64,000 nucleotides of DNA from DATKCF01 sp035513345 (GCA_035513345.1 DATKCF010000172.1:1-64000), one strand, 5' to 3'; counted from the stretch's first letter, positions 1 to 9,615 are shown. A program made the numbers and translations. The notes: generated by a model not told the origin, from the letters alone.

Positions 1-2688
1 GCGCATCGTGATCGCCGGATCGATGCGCGCTGCGCGCAAGGCCGGCAGCCAGCATGCGACGATGCCGATCGCCGCCATCACCACGGCCACCACCGCGTAC
101 GTCGTGGGATCCCACGGCGTCACGCCGAAGAGCAGCCCCCGGATCACGCGCGCCGTGAGGAACGCGGCGGCTGCACCGATCAGGAGCCCGATGGCGAGCA
201 GCACGCCGCCCTCACCGAGGATCATGCGCTGCACGTGCGCCGAGTCCGCGCCCAGGCTCATGCGGATGCCGATCTCGTTGTGGCGCGCGCTCACCGAGAA
301 GGCGAGCACGCCGGCAATTCCTACGGCGGCGACGAACACGGCGAGCAAACCGAACGAGCCGATCAGGACGGCGTTCAGCCGGCGAGGTCCGATGCTCTCC
401 TCGCGGATTTGATCGACCGTGCGCACGTTCTCGATCGGCACCGTGGGCGCGTGCCGGCGGATGATGCGGGTGGCGGCCGGGATGAGCGACGCGATGTCAC
501 TGTCGGCGCGGATGACAAAGCCGCCGCCGATCGCGAGCATCTGGGCGAAAGGCATGTAAACGGCGTGGCGAGGCTCGGCGTCGAGTCCGCCGTCCCGCGT
601 GTTGCCGATGACCCCGACGACGGTGCGCCATTCGTCGGTGATCGGTGTGAAGCGCAGCACGTCGCCGGTCCATGCAATGCGCCGACCGACCGGGTCCTCG
701 CCGCCGAACAGGCGCTGCGCCAGCGCCTGGTTGATGATCACGACGCGGGCCGACGTCGCGCCATCCGTGGTCGCGAACGGGCGTCCCTCCAGCAGCGGAA
801 TGCCTGCGGCGAGGAAAAACTCCGCGTCCGCCGTGCGCAGCTCCGCCTGCGGCATCGCCTCGCCGGCTTGCAGCGTACGCGCTTCCGCCTTCACATCGAA
901 GCGCACGCTCGACCGGCTCAGCAGGGTCGGCGAGCCGACGCCCACGGCGGTCACGCCCGGCAGCCCGGCCAGCTCGGCACGCATCTCACCGTAGCGCTCC
1001 TTGGCCGCGCCGTCCGCTGATGGATTGGTCATCAGCTCGGTCGGTGTCAGCAGGCTGACCGACATCGTGAGCACCTGCTCGGTGAGCAGTCCGCTGTCGA
1101 CATCGGCGAGGCGCATCATGGTGCGCGTCAGCAGCCCGGCGCCCACGAGCAGCACGACCGACACCGCGACCTGCACGACAACGAGGCCGCGCTGCAGCCG
1201 CTGACCGCGCTGCGTACCGAACGTGCGTCGCGTGCCGCCGATGATGCGCGCCGCGAGGCTGTGCTCTCGCGGGAGCGACGCGAGGAAGGAGAGCAGCAGC
1301 GCGACGAGTGCGGAAAGCGCCAGCGCGAAAGCGAGCACGACGCCGTCGAGCCGGATCTCGCTCGCCCGCGGCGAGTAGCGCGAGACTAGCGACGTCAGGA
1401 GCCCCACCCCCGCGGTCGCGAGGGCGACGCCACACACAGCACCGGCCAGAGCCAGCACCATGTTCTCGACGAGCAGCAGCCGCCGGAGGCGGGCGATCCC
1501 TGCGCCGAGCGCGGCGCGCACGGCAACCTCGTGCTCGCGCCGCACGCCGCGCATGAGCGTCAGGTTCGCGACGTTTGCCGCCGAGATGATGAGCACGAAC
1601 GCGGCGGCGCCGACCAGCAGCCAGAGGATTAGCTGCGCGCGCGCGCCGAGCACCTCGGTGAAGGGAATCACCGCGAAGGTGTGGTGCGCCGCCGGATCGT
1701 ATGCCTCCGGGTGGTCGGCCTGCACGCGCGCGCCGACGGCACCGACCTCGGCGCGCGCCTGCTCGACCGACACGCCGGGCGCGAGCCGCGCGACAGCGTC
1801 CGTCATCCGGTGCGTCCGCCCCTCCAGCATGAAGGAGTCCAGGTGGTGGTCGCTGTTCACCATGTTGACGAGCGCCTCGACCCGGGCAGGGTAGAATGGC
1901 GCCGGCTCGAGCACGCCGACGACCAGCACCGCGCGGTTGTCGAGGCGAATCTGACGCCCCACGATGGTCGAGTCGCCGCCGAAGCGGCTGAGCCACGTTT
2001 CGTGCGTGAGCACGACGACCGGGTCCGCGCCCGGACCGTCATCCGACGGCCGTGTCGCCCGGCCGAGCACCGGGGAGAGACCCATGACCTCGAAGTAGTT
2101 GCCGGTCACCAGCCCGACGTCGAGACGCTCCCCGCCCTCGTGCGTCTGAAGGATGAGCGTCCAGGGCGAGAACTCGGCGATGCCCGCCAGCGACGGAGCA
2201 CCCTGGCGCAGGTCCCGCACTTCGGGCACCGAGAAGCTCATGTCCTCGCCTCCGGGCGTGGCCGTCGAGTGCCGCAGGTACACCAGCCGCTCACCGTCAT
2301 GGTGCGGCAGCGGCTTCAGCACGACCGCCCGGACCACGCTGAAGATGGCCGTGTTCGCACCGATGCCGAGCGCGAGCGTGAGAACCACCACCGCAGTGAA
2401 AGCAGGCGCCCGGCGCAGCGCGCGCAACGCATAGCGCACGTCCGATCCCAGCATCTCGACCCAGGGCATTCCGCGCTGGTCGCGCACCGCCTCGGCCGCC
2501 TGCATCAGACCGCCGGCCGAGATCAGCGCCTTCCTGCGCGCCTCGACCGGACTCATCCCGCGACGCACATACTCCGCCGTCTCCATCTCGAGATGCGCTT
2601 CCATCTCCTCGCGCAGCTCGTCGTGCGCACGCTCGTGATCGAACAGGCCACGTGCTCGCGCCAGCAGTGAACGGAGGATACGCATCAT
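1..2688 (-). CDS. ADOP-family ABC transporter permease (MacB/FtsX type), 3' end cut by window edge
   Basis: Inner-membrane permease of the duplicated-orphan-permease (ADOP) type. The visible 896 codons begin MMRILRSLLARAR, then a short helical N-terminus, a first FtsX unit with a periplasmic MacB-like domain (membrane segment at VVVLTLALGIGANTAIFSVV), a central pair of FtsX segments (LRRLLLVENMVLALAGA), a second periplasmic domain and a last FtsX block with EIGIRMSLGA. It reads DPAITMR at position 1, so only about two or three residues are missing. No ATP-binding subunit is encoded here, as is usual for ADOP proteins. The start ATG overlaps the padR stop (ATGA), so the two are probably co-translated and PadR probably controls the permease. 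Substrate unknown. Confidence 0.9.
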   Translation of the reverse strand, partial: MMRILRSLLARARGLFDHERAHDELREEMEAHLEMETAEYVRRGMSPVEARRKALISAGGLMQAAEAVRDQRGMPWVEMLGSDVRYALRALRRAPAFTAVVVLTLALGIGANTAIFSVVRAVVLKPLPHHDGERLVYLRHSTATPGGEDMSFSVPEVRDLRQGAPSLAGIAEFSPWTLILQTHEGGERLDVGLVTGNYFEVMGLSPVLGRATRPSDDGPGADPVVVLTHETWLSRFGGDSTIVGRQIRLDNRAVLVVGVLEPAPFYPARVEALVNMVNSDHHLDSFMLEGRTHRMTDAVARLAPGVSVEQARAEVGAVGARVQADHPEAYDPAAHHTFAVIPFTEVLGARAQLILWLLVGAAAFVLIISAANVANLTLMRGVRREHEVAVRAALGAGIARLRRLLLVENMVLALAGAVCGVALATAGVGLLTSLVSRYSPRASEIRLDGVVLAFALALSALVALLLSFLASLPREHSLAARIIGGTRRTFGTQRGQRLQRGLVVVQVAVSVVLLVGAGLLTRTMMRLADVDSGLLTEQVLTMSVSLLTPTELMTNPSADGAAKERYGEMRAELAGLPGVTAVGVGSPTLLSRSSVRFDVKAEARTLQAGEAMPQAELRTADAEFFLAAGIPLLEGRPFATTDGATSARVVIINQALAQRLFGGEDPVGRRIAWTGDVLRFTPITDEWRTVVGVIGNTRDGGLDAEPRHAVYMPFAQMLAIGGGFVIRADSDIASLIPAATRIIRRHAPTVPIENVRTVDQIREESIGPRRLNAVLIGSFGLLAVFVAAVGIAGVLAFSVSARHNEIGIRMSLGADSAHVQRMILGEGGVLLAIGLLIGAAAAFLTARVIRGLLFGVTPWDPTTYAVVAVVMAAIGIVACWLPALRAARIDPAITMR

Positions 2689-3026
2689 GCCTCCCGCTTC
2701 GGTTGCAGAAACGCCGCAATCAGGTCCGCCGTCTCGTGCCACTCGCGTGTCTCGCGCGCCAGACGCGCGCGGCCGGCCGTAGTCAGCTTGTAGAACTTCG
2801 CCCGGCGGTTGTTATCCGACTGCCCCCACTCCCCCCGGATGTCCCCCTCCTGCTCGAGCTTCAGCAGCGCCGGGTAGAGCGTGCCGTAGTTCAGCGACAG
2901 CCGCTGTTTGCTCGTTTCCTCGATGCGCCGCGCGATGCCGTAGCCGTGCAGCCGGCCGAGCACGTTGAGCGTCGTCAGGATCATGAGTGCCAGCGTTCCG
3001 GGCTTGATCTCCAGCTTGTCGCCCAT
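2685..3026 (-). CDS. PadR-family transcriptional regulator
   Basis: 113-residue winged-helix repressor. It opens with KPGTLALMILTTLNVLGRLH followed by GYGIARRIEE, the classic PadR start, then NYGTLYPALLKLEQEGDI (recognition helix and wing) and FYKLTTAGRARL. This matches the short PadR type that accompanies ADOP permeases in Acidobacteria and relatives. Its stop overlaps the permease start, so it is the first gene of a two-gene operon. A dyad lies 28-42 bp upstream of its start (3054-3068) and a related perfect dyad lies near the divergent gene. Autoregulation through these sites is inferred. Confidence 0.92.
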   Translation of the reverse strand: MGDKLEIKPGTLALMILTTLNVLGRLHGYGIARRIEETSKQRLSLNYGTLYPALLKLEQEGDIRGEWGQSDNNRRAKFYKLTTAGRARLARETREWHETADLIAAFLQPKREA

Positions 3027-3053
3027 CGTTCCCTCGTCAGGAATGGTTCTTCA

Positions 3054-3068
3054 TGTGGGTAAGCCATA
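3054..3068. promoter_or_regulatory. candidate PadR operator, proximal dyad
   Basis: TGTGG-GTAAG-CCATA is an imperfect inverted repeat (5+5+5, one mismatch) just upstream of padR. It shares 12 of 15 bases with the perfect dyad at 3253-3271, spacer included. Two such copies in one divergent intergenic region suggest a binding site for the PadR protein; the link is inferred. Confidence 0.45.
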
Positions 3069-3252
3069 CGAACGGTAATGCACGCGGGTTTCAGGGCGCA
3101 ATGAGGACGTGGGGAACTGCGCAACCCGCGTCCACTTCGACATACCGGGCGACGGGGTCGTGGGGTGGGCGCCGAATTGCCGGGAAGAGCGCGCGAAATG
3201 GCAAACGCGCGGAACGACATCATTGCGTGGGCGGGGGCCTCGATCCTACCTT

Positions 3253-3271
3253 CCTATGGGTAGGCCATAGG
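3253..3271. promoter_or_regulatory. candidate PadR operator, perfect dyad
   Basis: CCTATGG-GTAGG-CCATAGG is a perfect 7-bp inverted repeat with a 5-bp spacer, 79 bp before the DUF4386 gene and 227 bp before padR. The core recurs at 3054-3068. The pair could let PadR control both divergent transcripts. The rest of the 323-bp region (3027-3349) shows no gene I can support. Confidence 0.5.
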
Positions 3272-3349
3272 TGCCCCCTTCAACTCCGAACACGAGGTCA
3301 ACATGAACGGCGTCCCACTCTGGTGTCTGTACGTGCTGGAGCACGGACC

Positions 3350-4039
3350 ATGAACACCCAGCGCAGACAGGCCAGGACGGCGGGGCTGATCTACCTCGTC
3401 GTTGCGATCACGGGCATCATCTCCGTGATGGTCATTCCGGCGCGCTACTCGGTGGCGGGGGACGCGGCCGCGACACTGGCCAACATCGCCGCGATGGACA
3501 CGCTGTTCCGGCTGGGCATCGCGATCAACGTGCTGAGCAGCCTCGCGTTTCTGGTGCTGCCGCTTGCGCTTTACCGGCTGCTCGCACCGGTCGATCGCGA
3601 GCTGGCCGCGGCGATGGTGGTTTTCGCTGCGGTCGGCGCGACCATCGGCCTGGTGAGTGCGGTGTTCAAGCTGAACGTGCTGGCGGTCATGGGCGGCGCC
3701 CCCTACCTCGAGCCCCTCACGAGCGGTCAGCGCGCGGCGCAGGCGATGCTGTCGCTGCGCGCGTACACCAACCTCAACGTGGTCGCGGAGCTGTTCTGGG
3801 GGGTGTGGCTGCTGCCCTTCGGCCTGCTGGTGTACCGCTCGGGCTTCCTGCCCCGCGTGCTGGGCATGCTGCTCGTGGCGGGCAGCTTCGGCTACGCCAT
3901 CGATGCCCTCGGCCGGATCATTTCGCCTGCATACGCGTCGTCGACGCTGGCGCTGGTGGTCCCTGCGCCGGCGCACGTCGGCGAGATTGGCACGCTGCTG
4001 TGGCTGATCATCGTGGGCACGACGCGGCGACGTGCATGA
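3350..4039 (+). CDS. DUF4386 family integral membrane protein
   Basis: 229-residue membrane protein of unknown function. It opens MNTQRRQARTAGLIYLVVAI, the typical DUF4386 beginning (R-x-AGLIYL), and shows about six hydrophobic segments, including an early one near residue 15, SSLAFLVLPLALYRLL and HVGEIGTLLWLIIVG near the end. The frame is open further upstream, but that stretch has no hydrophobic or family character and crosses the candidate PadR operator at 3253-3271, so the ATG at 3350 is chosen. It is divergent from padR. DUF4386 genes often sit near regulators, but no activity is established. Confidence 0.85.
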   Translation: MNTQRRQARTAGLIYLVVAITGIISVMVIPARYSVAGDAAATLANIAAMDTLFRLGIAINVLSSLAFLVLPLALYRLLAPVDRELAAAMVVFAAVGATIGLVSAVFKLNVLAVMGGAPYLEPLTSGQRAAQAMLSLRAYTNLNVVAELFWGVWLLPFGLLVYRSGFLPRVLGMLLVAGSFGYAIDALGRIISPAYASSTLALVVPAPAHVGEIGTLLWLIIVGTTRRRA

Positions 4040-4247
4040 AGCGCTTGTCCGGCGCGCACCGCCAGCCCGACGAATGTCCAGCAGTCAATAGTTTTCGACG
4101 ACGACGAGTACCGGTCCGCAGTAGGCGAGCGTCTTCGGTATCGTCTTCTGTTGGTTGGACTGTCCCATGCGATGTAGTCACGGTGCTATCTGAGCGTCGC
4201 CTGGTTCGTGGTGCGCCGCACATCTGGTGGCTCGTCTGAATGCTGCG

Positions 4248-4261
4248 GGCGCGATCGCGCC
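4248..4261. other. 14-bp perfect palindrome at a convergent gene junction
   Basis: GGCGCGATCGCGCC abuts the stop codon of the minus-strand M14 gene, in the 222-bp gap between two convergent genes. It could form a short GC hairpin and act as a terminator, but there is no U-tract. The rest of 4040-4247 holds nothing I recognise. Confidence 0.3.
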
Positions 4262-6034
4262 TCACCGCCAGAAGCGCGTCCGCTGGTACAGGTGCGGATC
4301 CTGTACCCGCACCACGGGCAGCTCCTGGTGTGTCATCACCCGCATCATGGGAACGCGCTGCCGGCGGGACATGAGCTGTTGGGCTCGCTCGAGGAACTGC
4401 TGGCGCTGCTGTTCGGTGAGCATGTCGGGGTCCTGCCCCTGCATCATCCCCTGCACGACCTCTTCCACGGAGCCGGGCGTCTCCTGGAGCACGTGGTCGG
4501 CGTACCCCCAGGTGATCAGGTTGTCGTCCGTCTCCGGCTCCATGAGGTAGCTGATCAGATTACCCATGGACTGCGCCGTCGGAATCCAGAACCACCCTTC
4601 GCTCACCTCGAGCGCCTCCGTCTGCTTGACCGCCTCGACCTCCTTGAGATAGGCGCCCTGGAAGTACGAGGCGGTACGCACCGAAGTGGCGTGGTAGACC
4701 TCCGCGTCGATCGTGGCGGGTCCGGTGAAACGATAGACGGCGATGTCCTGGTCAAGGAGCCGGGGGAGCGCCTCCGCCATGGCCGGGTGCATGAGGTACC
4801 CGACCGGACGCGCCGTGGTACGGGTGGGGACCCACTCCAGCCAGACCGGCACGTTCAGTTCCGAGAAGCCGCCCGGCGCAACGGAGTCCGGCATCCAGAC
4901 CGGCTCGTTCCCCCGGTTCGTCAACTCGTAGTCCAGCAGCACCTCCCCCTCCCCGGCATGGCCCTCGGCGATGGCGCGCATGCGCGAACCGGTGGTGAGC
5001 GCGCGGATCTCGTCGCGGCGCTCGGCGGCGACCTCCAGGATCGTCGAGAGCGCGATCACGCCACCGCGGACCTGGTGGTAGTAGCGCTCCTCCTCCGGGA
5101 TCTCGACCACGGTGCCGTCGCGCATGACCCGCACCGAGTTGCGCGGCGTCTCGAGGAGGATGCCGATCGAGTTGGTGAGCCCTGTGTAGACGTGGTGCTT
5201 GCGCGGCTCGACCGAGGTGGATCCCCACCCGCGCACGCCGTCGCGCGTCTGCGGTCCGGAGTAGTCGAAGGCCCGGTAGTCCTCGGCGATCGCCGCTTCG
5301 CGGATGCGCGGGAAGATGTTCTCGTACGGCCAGCGACGAAGTTCCTCGGCGGCGGCGGGGTTCAGCGTCCCCTGGTAGGTGATCACGTACGGCTCCGAGC
5401 CCCCGTGGTGCCCGTCCACATGGATGTCCGGGGTCCACTCGGTCAGGACCTGCGTGACCATCGCCTGGATTTCCTGCGACTCGAGCTTGATGTAGTCCCG
5501 GTTCATGTCGTACCCGGACTCGTTGGTGCGCCGCCTGACCTCGCCGCCGTCCGGGTTCACGAGCGGCACCCCGATCACGATGACGTCGTCGAGCACGTGC
5601 CGCAGGCCGCCCGCCAGGAGCTCCTTCGCCACGAGCTGGAAGGACTCCTTGGGCGAAACCTCCCCGCCGTGCACCGAAGGGGCCACGAAGACGATCGTCT
5701 TCCCGGAGCGGATCGCGTCCACCGCGTTGACGATCGGCTCGTCCGCGATGGTGATCAGGTACATCGCCCGCCCCTGGAGGGTGACAGTGAGAGGCGTCAT
5801 CGACACCAGCTCGCTCATCGCGTCGAGTTCGTACCAGAACTCCATGAGCGGCTCGAAGGGGGTCGGGCCGGACCGGAAGTCCTGCTGCTCCTGCCAGGTG
5901 CGCGGCAGGTCGGACATCTGCTGGGCGGCAGCGCGGTGCGGTTCACCGAGCGTGCACGCGACCGCCAGCCCGGCGATGGCGACGATTGAGCCGAAGGTGC
6001 GGATGGGGTCCGGGAAGCTCGACGTGTTGATCAT
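4262..6034 (-). CDS. secreted M14-family zinc carboxypeptidase
   Basis: 590-residue exported metallopeptidase. An N-terminal hydrophobic stretch (about residues 10-29, ending ACTLG) is followed by an Ala-rich segment and fits a signal peptide. The M14 zinc site is visible: HGGE at 122-125 (His122 and Glu125) and a later His in DIHVDGHH (205-210). NPDG (160-163) and NRD (178-180) match the substrate-carboxylate pocket, and LLETPRN holds the general-base Glu at about 295. The C-terminal 250 residues look like an appended beta-rich domain. The frame stays open far upstream across the kinase gene, but those codons are antisense to it and carry no domain. Start ATG at 6034, divergent from the kinase. 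Target peptides unknown. Confidence 0.9.
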   Translation of the reverse strand: MINTSSFPDPIRTFGSIVAIAGLAVACTLGEPHRAAAQQMSDLPRTWQEQQDFRSGPTPFEPLMEFWYELDAMSELVSMTPLTVTLQGRAMYLITIADEPIVNAVDAIRSGKTIVFVAPSVHGGEVSPKESFQLVAKELLAGGLRHVLDDVIVIGVPLVNPDGGEVRRRTNESGYDMNRDYIKLESQEIQAMVTQVLTEWTPDIHVDGHHGGSEPYVITYQGTLNPAAAEELRRWPYENIFPRIREAAIAEDYRAFDYSGPQTRDGVRGWGSTSVEPRKHHVYTGLTNSIGILLETPRNSVRVMRDGTVVEIPEEERYYHQVRGGVIALSTILEVAAERRDEIRALTTGSRMRAIAEGHAGEGEVLLDYELTNRGNEPVWMPDSVAPGGFSELNVPVWLEWVPTRTTARPVGYLMHPAMAEALPRLLDQDIAVYRFTGPATIDAEVYHATSVRTASYFQGAYLKEVEAVKQTEALEVSEGWFWIPTAQSMGNLISYLMEPETDDNLITWGYADHVLQETPGSVEEVVQGMMQGQDPDMLTEQQRQQFLERAQQLMSRRQRVPMMRVMTHQELPVVRVQDPHLYQRTRFWR

Positions 6035-6211
6035 GGTTTCGAATCGATTGGGGTCGGCGGCGGTGCGACGGGATTCTCTCGTCCGCCCAGAGTACAGCGT
6101 CGAACGCCGTCCCGCACCCCCTCGGGCGGGTTTGCGATAGCGTCGGTGTGTCTCCGGTGGGTCTGTCGACCAGGTCTCGCCGCTACGGCGGTCGGCTGGT
6201 AACTTGGCGGC

Positions 6212-7612
6212 GTGACCGATCCGATCGACAGGGTTCGCGCGGCCCTCGCCGGCTCCTATGCGATCGTGCGGGAAGTCGGCCAGGGTGGCATGGCCACGGT
6301 CTACCTGGCCAACGACCTCAAGCACGATCGGGAGGTCGCACTCAAGGTGCTGCGGCCCGAGCTGGCCGCCGCCATGGGTGCGGACCGCTTCCTTCGCGAG
6401 ATCCGCATTGTCGCGCAGCTCTCGCATCCGCACATCCTGCCGCTTCACGACTCGGGCGAGGCTGACGGCCTCCTCTTCTACGTAATGCCGTTCGTGGATG
6501 GCGAATCGCTGCGCGAGAAGCTCCAACGCGACGGCGCATTCACCGTCCACGAAACGGTCCGCGTTCTCCGCGAAGTCGCCGACGCGCTTGCCTACGCGCA
6601 CGGCCGCGGCATCGTGCACCGTGACATCAAGCCGGACAACGTCATGCTGAGCCGGCGTCACGCCATAGTCACCGACTTCGGCGTGGCGAAGGCAGTGAGC
6701 GATGCAAGTGACAGACAGCTGACGACTGTCGGTGTCGCGCTCGGCACCCCCGCGTACATGTCGCCGGAGCAGGCGACGGGCGAGGACGACATCGATCACA
6801 GGTCGGACATCTACTCGCTCGGCATTCTCGCCTACGAGATGCTGGCGGGCGCGCCGCCGTTCGAGCGGCCGACACCGCGGGCGGTCCTGTCGGCGCACGT
6901 CCTCGACCGGCCCGACGCCATCACTACGAAGCGTGGCGAGGTGCCGCCCGTCTTCGCCGAGCTGATCATGCGCGGCCTCAACAAGCAGCGCGATGACCGC
7001 TGGCAGAGCGCCGATCACCTGCTGCCGCTCCTCGAGGCGGCCGGCACAACGAGCGGCGGCATGACGCCGACGCACACGCGCCCGCTCGATGCCGCGACCA
7101 TCCGTCGCGGGTCACGGCGCCGGTTCCTCGGCGCCGCTGCAGGCATCGCCATCGTCGTGCTCGCCGGATTCGGCATCTGGACGACACTGAGCGGCGACAG
7201 TCTGCCCGGCCCCGACCGGATCGCCGTGCTGGCGATCAACGACCGGTCCGGATCAGACGCCGAACTGGTCGCGTACCTGCACGATCAGCTCAACGTGGCG
7301 CTCGGTCAGGCGACGGGGCTCACCGTGACACCGAGCTCGGCCATCGAACCGTACCGCTCCCAGCCGAAGCCGTCGGCGGAGATCGCGCGCGACCTCCGGG
7401 TCGGCGCCCTCGTCGAAGGCAACGTGTTCCGTGTCGAGGACCGCATCCGGATATCGCTGCAGCTCACAGATCCGCATTCGATCGCGCAGCTCTGGAGCGA
7501 CAGCTTCGAGATCGACCTCAGCCGCCCGCTGTTCGAGGCGGTCGACACCGTCGTGGAGCAGATCGTCGAAGGCATCCGTAACGCGGTTGCCGAATGGACG
7601 ACACCGTCGTGA
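6212..7612 (+). CDS. membrane-anchored Ser/Thr protein kinase with TolB-like C-terminal domain
   Basis: 466-residue Hanks-type kinase from a GTG start. The glycine loop GQGGMATV is at 23-30, ATP-binding Lys45 in ALKVL, helix-C Glu63, HRDIKPDN with catalytic Asp138, DFG at 155-157, and SPE in place of APE at 184-186. After a basic patch comes one membrane segment (about 305-325), then an extracytoplasmic domain (about 335-466) resembling the TolB/FlgO-like output regions that follow many such kinases. The next gene begins 11 bp downstream, so the pair is probably one transcript. It is divergent from the M14 peptidase gene. Signal and substrates unknown. Confidence 0.93.
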   Translation: MTDPIDRVRAALAGSYAIVREVGQGGMATVYLANDLKHDREVALKVLRPELAAAMGADRFLREIRIVAQLSHPHILPLHDSGEADGLLFYVMPFVDGESLREKLQRDGAFTVHETVRVLREVADALAYAHGRGIVHRDIKPDNVMLSRRHAIVTDFGVAKAVSDASDRQLTTVGVALGTPAYMSPEQATGEDDIDHRSDIYSLGILAYEMLAGAPPFERPTPRAVLSAHVLDRPDAITTKRGEVPPVFAELIMRGLNKQRDDRWQSADHLLPLLEAAGTTSGGMTPTHTRPLDAATIRRGSRRRFLGAAAGIAIVVLAGFGIWTTLSGDSLPGPDRIAVLAINDRSGSDAELVAYLHDQLNVALGQATGLTVTPSSAIEPYRSQPKPSAEIARDLRVGALVEGNVFRVEDRIRISLQLTDPHSIAQLWSDSFEIDLSRPLFEAVDTVVEQIVEGIRNAVAEWTTPS

Positions 7613-7623
7613 GGAAAACGCCG

Positions 7624-9615
7624 ATGATCCGATACGTTCTGGCATCCGGAATGCTCCTGGTCGCAACCGCATGCGACCGCGCCGAACCACCCGCGGAGCT
7701 GCCCGAGCTGACCGTCGTGGTCGGCGAGTACACCGGCTCGTCGGGCCTCGGATCGGTGAGGCTGTCGCCCGACCGCACTCGCCTTCTCTGGACGCAGCCG
7801 GTCGACGGCCAGGGCGCCGTGTTCGTCGGTAACGCGGACGGCACCAGTCCGGTCCGCCTGACACACGGTGTCTGGGATCGCGATGCGCTCTGGTCGCCGA
7901 CGGGCCGCTGGATCGCGTACATCGGCGAGGCACCCGACAACGATGTGTTCGTCGTGCCTTCCGATGGCAGCGGCGAGCCGCGACAACTGACCTCCGGCCC
8001 CGCCTCCGATGTCACTCGCCTCTGGCTGCCCGAGGACAGCGCGATCGCGTTCATCCGGGTCGCGGTGGGCGCACTGCGGACCTTCGCGGTGCCGCTGGAG
8101 GGCGGCGAGCCGCGCGTGCTCGGGCCGGACCTCGCCGGCAACATGTTCGTCACGCCATCGCCGGATGGCTCGCGCTGGACCTTCACGCTGGATCAGAACG
8201 GGCAGACGACGATCTGGGTCCAGCAGATCGGCGGCGAACCTCGCCAGCTGACCACCGAGGGTCTCGAGGAGGGCGACGTCAGCATGTGGTCGCCCGACGG
8301 CAGTCACGTGGCGTTCGAGTCGCGCCGGACCGGCACGCGTGACATCTGGATTGCCGATGTCGAGACCGGCGATCTCCGTCAACTCACGACCGACGTGAAC
8401 GACGACCGGCTGCCCCAATGGTCTCCGGACGGCCGCTGGATCGCGTTCGAATCCGATCGCGGTGGACAGGACGACATCTGGATCGTGCCGGCCGCGGGTG
8501 GCCAGCCGTTCCGCGTTACGAACGACATCGCCACCGAAGACCATTTGCACTGGGCGTCCGACAGTACGCTGTACTTCACGAGCATGAACGACGATGCTTC
8601 GCTCGGTGTGCTCGCCCCCGGCAGCACCGCGCCCACGCCTCTTGCCAGCCTCGCCGGGTCCTTCATCGGGGAACCGGACCTGTCTCCCGACGGCCGGACC
8701 GCCATATTCACGTCCGATCGCAGCGGCAATCTCGACATCTGGCGCGTGTCGCTCGATGGCGGGGAGCCCGAGCCGCTCATCACGGGCGCGCTCGACGACC
8801 GGACGGCCCGTTTCTCGCCGGACGGCAGCCGGATCGTCTTCATCTCGTACCGCACTGGCTCTCCTGACGTCTGGGTCGTGCCCGCGGACGGCGGCGAGGC
8901 GATGCAGCTGACTGATTGGCCCTCCTTCGAGTCGTCACCGGCATGGTCGCCGGACGGCGAATCGATCGTCTTCGCCTCGAATCGCGACACCAACCAGCTC
9001 GAGCTGTGGATCATTCCCGCGAGTGGCGGAGAGGCGAGGAGGCTCACCGGCAATCTGGCGGCCTTCGATGTCGACGTCGTCGATTTCGAATTCGGTCAGG
9101 ACGGCCGTACGATCTACTACGTCGGCCTCAGGCCGACCGCGGACCGCGACCTGTTCCGCGTATCGATCGACGGCGGCGGGCCCGAGCCGCTCGGTGCCAG
9201 TCCCTCCATCATTCCGGGCGACCTCTCACCGGACGGGACCCACTATGCATACCCTGCCATCGAAGCTGGGTGGGCGTTCATTGATGTGATCCCGACCGCC
9301 GGCGGCCCGCCTCGCCGGCTGACCGAACGAACCGAGCGCGTCTACCACAACGCCGTCCGATGGTCGGCCGATGGTACGAGCCTGCTCGTCCGCGACTACG
9401 ACTATCCGGCTGACACGTACGATCTGACGCGCGTCACCTGGCCCGGCGGCGATTGGCAGCCGGTCACACAATCGCCCGGCACCTCGGAGAGCCCCGGCCC
9501 ATCGACGTCGGAAGGCAGGACACTCGTCGTGACGAACGCGATCCGCAGCCGCGTCGTGTCGGCGAATGTCGCTCCGCTGATGCGCAGCGCCGCAACGGCC
9601 GTCAGTTCACGCTGA
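7624..9615 (+). CDS. PD40/TolB-like beta-propeller lipoprotein
   Basis: 663 residues from the ATG at 7624, which has GAGG 9 nt upstream; a GTG- or ATG-led extension would overlap the kinase and bring no signal. MIRYVLASGMLLVATAC is a lipoprotein signal with Cys17 as the lipidation residue. The body is a series of repeats of the SPDG-x-WIAF, SDR and D-I-W-I-V/P type (SPDGRWIAFESDR and similar), each ending GGEPRQLT-like. This is typical of WD40-like PD40 propellers. No peptidase domain follows, so it is more likely a sensor or scaffold than an enzyme. Co-transcribed with the kinase. Partner unknown. Confidence 0.88.
   Translation: MIRYVLASGMLLVATACDRAEPPAELPELTVVVGEYTGSSGLGSVRLSPDRTRLLWTQPVDGQGAVFVGNADGTSPVRLTHGVWDRDALWSPTGRWIAYIGEAPDNDVFVVPSDGSGEPRQLTSGPASDVTRLWLPEDSAIAFIRVAVGALRTFAVPLEGGEPRVLGPDLAGNMFVTPSPDGSRWTFTLDQNGQTTIWVQQIGGEPRQLTTEGLEEGDVSMWSPDGSHVAFESRRTGTRDIWIADVETGDLRQLTTDVNDDRLPQWSPDGRWIAFESDRGGQDDIWIVPAAGGQPFRVTNDIATEDHLHWASDSTLYFTSMNDDASLGVLAPGSTAPTPLASLAGSFIGEPDLSPDGRTAIFTSDRSGNLDIWRVSLDGGEPEPLITGALDDRTARFSPDGSRIVFISYRTGSPDVWVVPADGGEAMQLTDWPSFESSPAWSPDGESIVFASNRDTNQLELWIIPASGGEARRLTGNLAAFDVDVVDFEFGQDGRTIYYVGLRPTADRDLFRVSIDGGGPEPLGASPSIIPGDLSPDGTHYAYPAIEAGWAFIDVIPTAGGPPRRLTERTERVYHNAVRWSADGTSLLVRDYDYPADTYDLTRVTWPGGDWQPVTQSPGTSESPGPSTSEGRTLVVTNAIRSRVVSANVAPLMRSAATAVSSR

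Noticed and set aside
4208..5989. 593-codon plus-strand open frame opposite the M14 peptidase
   Set aside because: It is the antisense of a protein with a complete zinc site. Its translation is Arg/His/Asp-rich without domain motifs, as expected for a high-GC shadow.
6035..7075. N-terminal extension of the M14 peptidase across the kinase gene
   Set aside because: The extra codons are antisense to the kinase and have no domain; the signal peptide begins at 6034.
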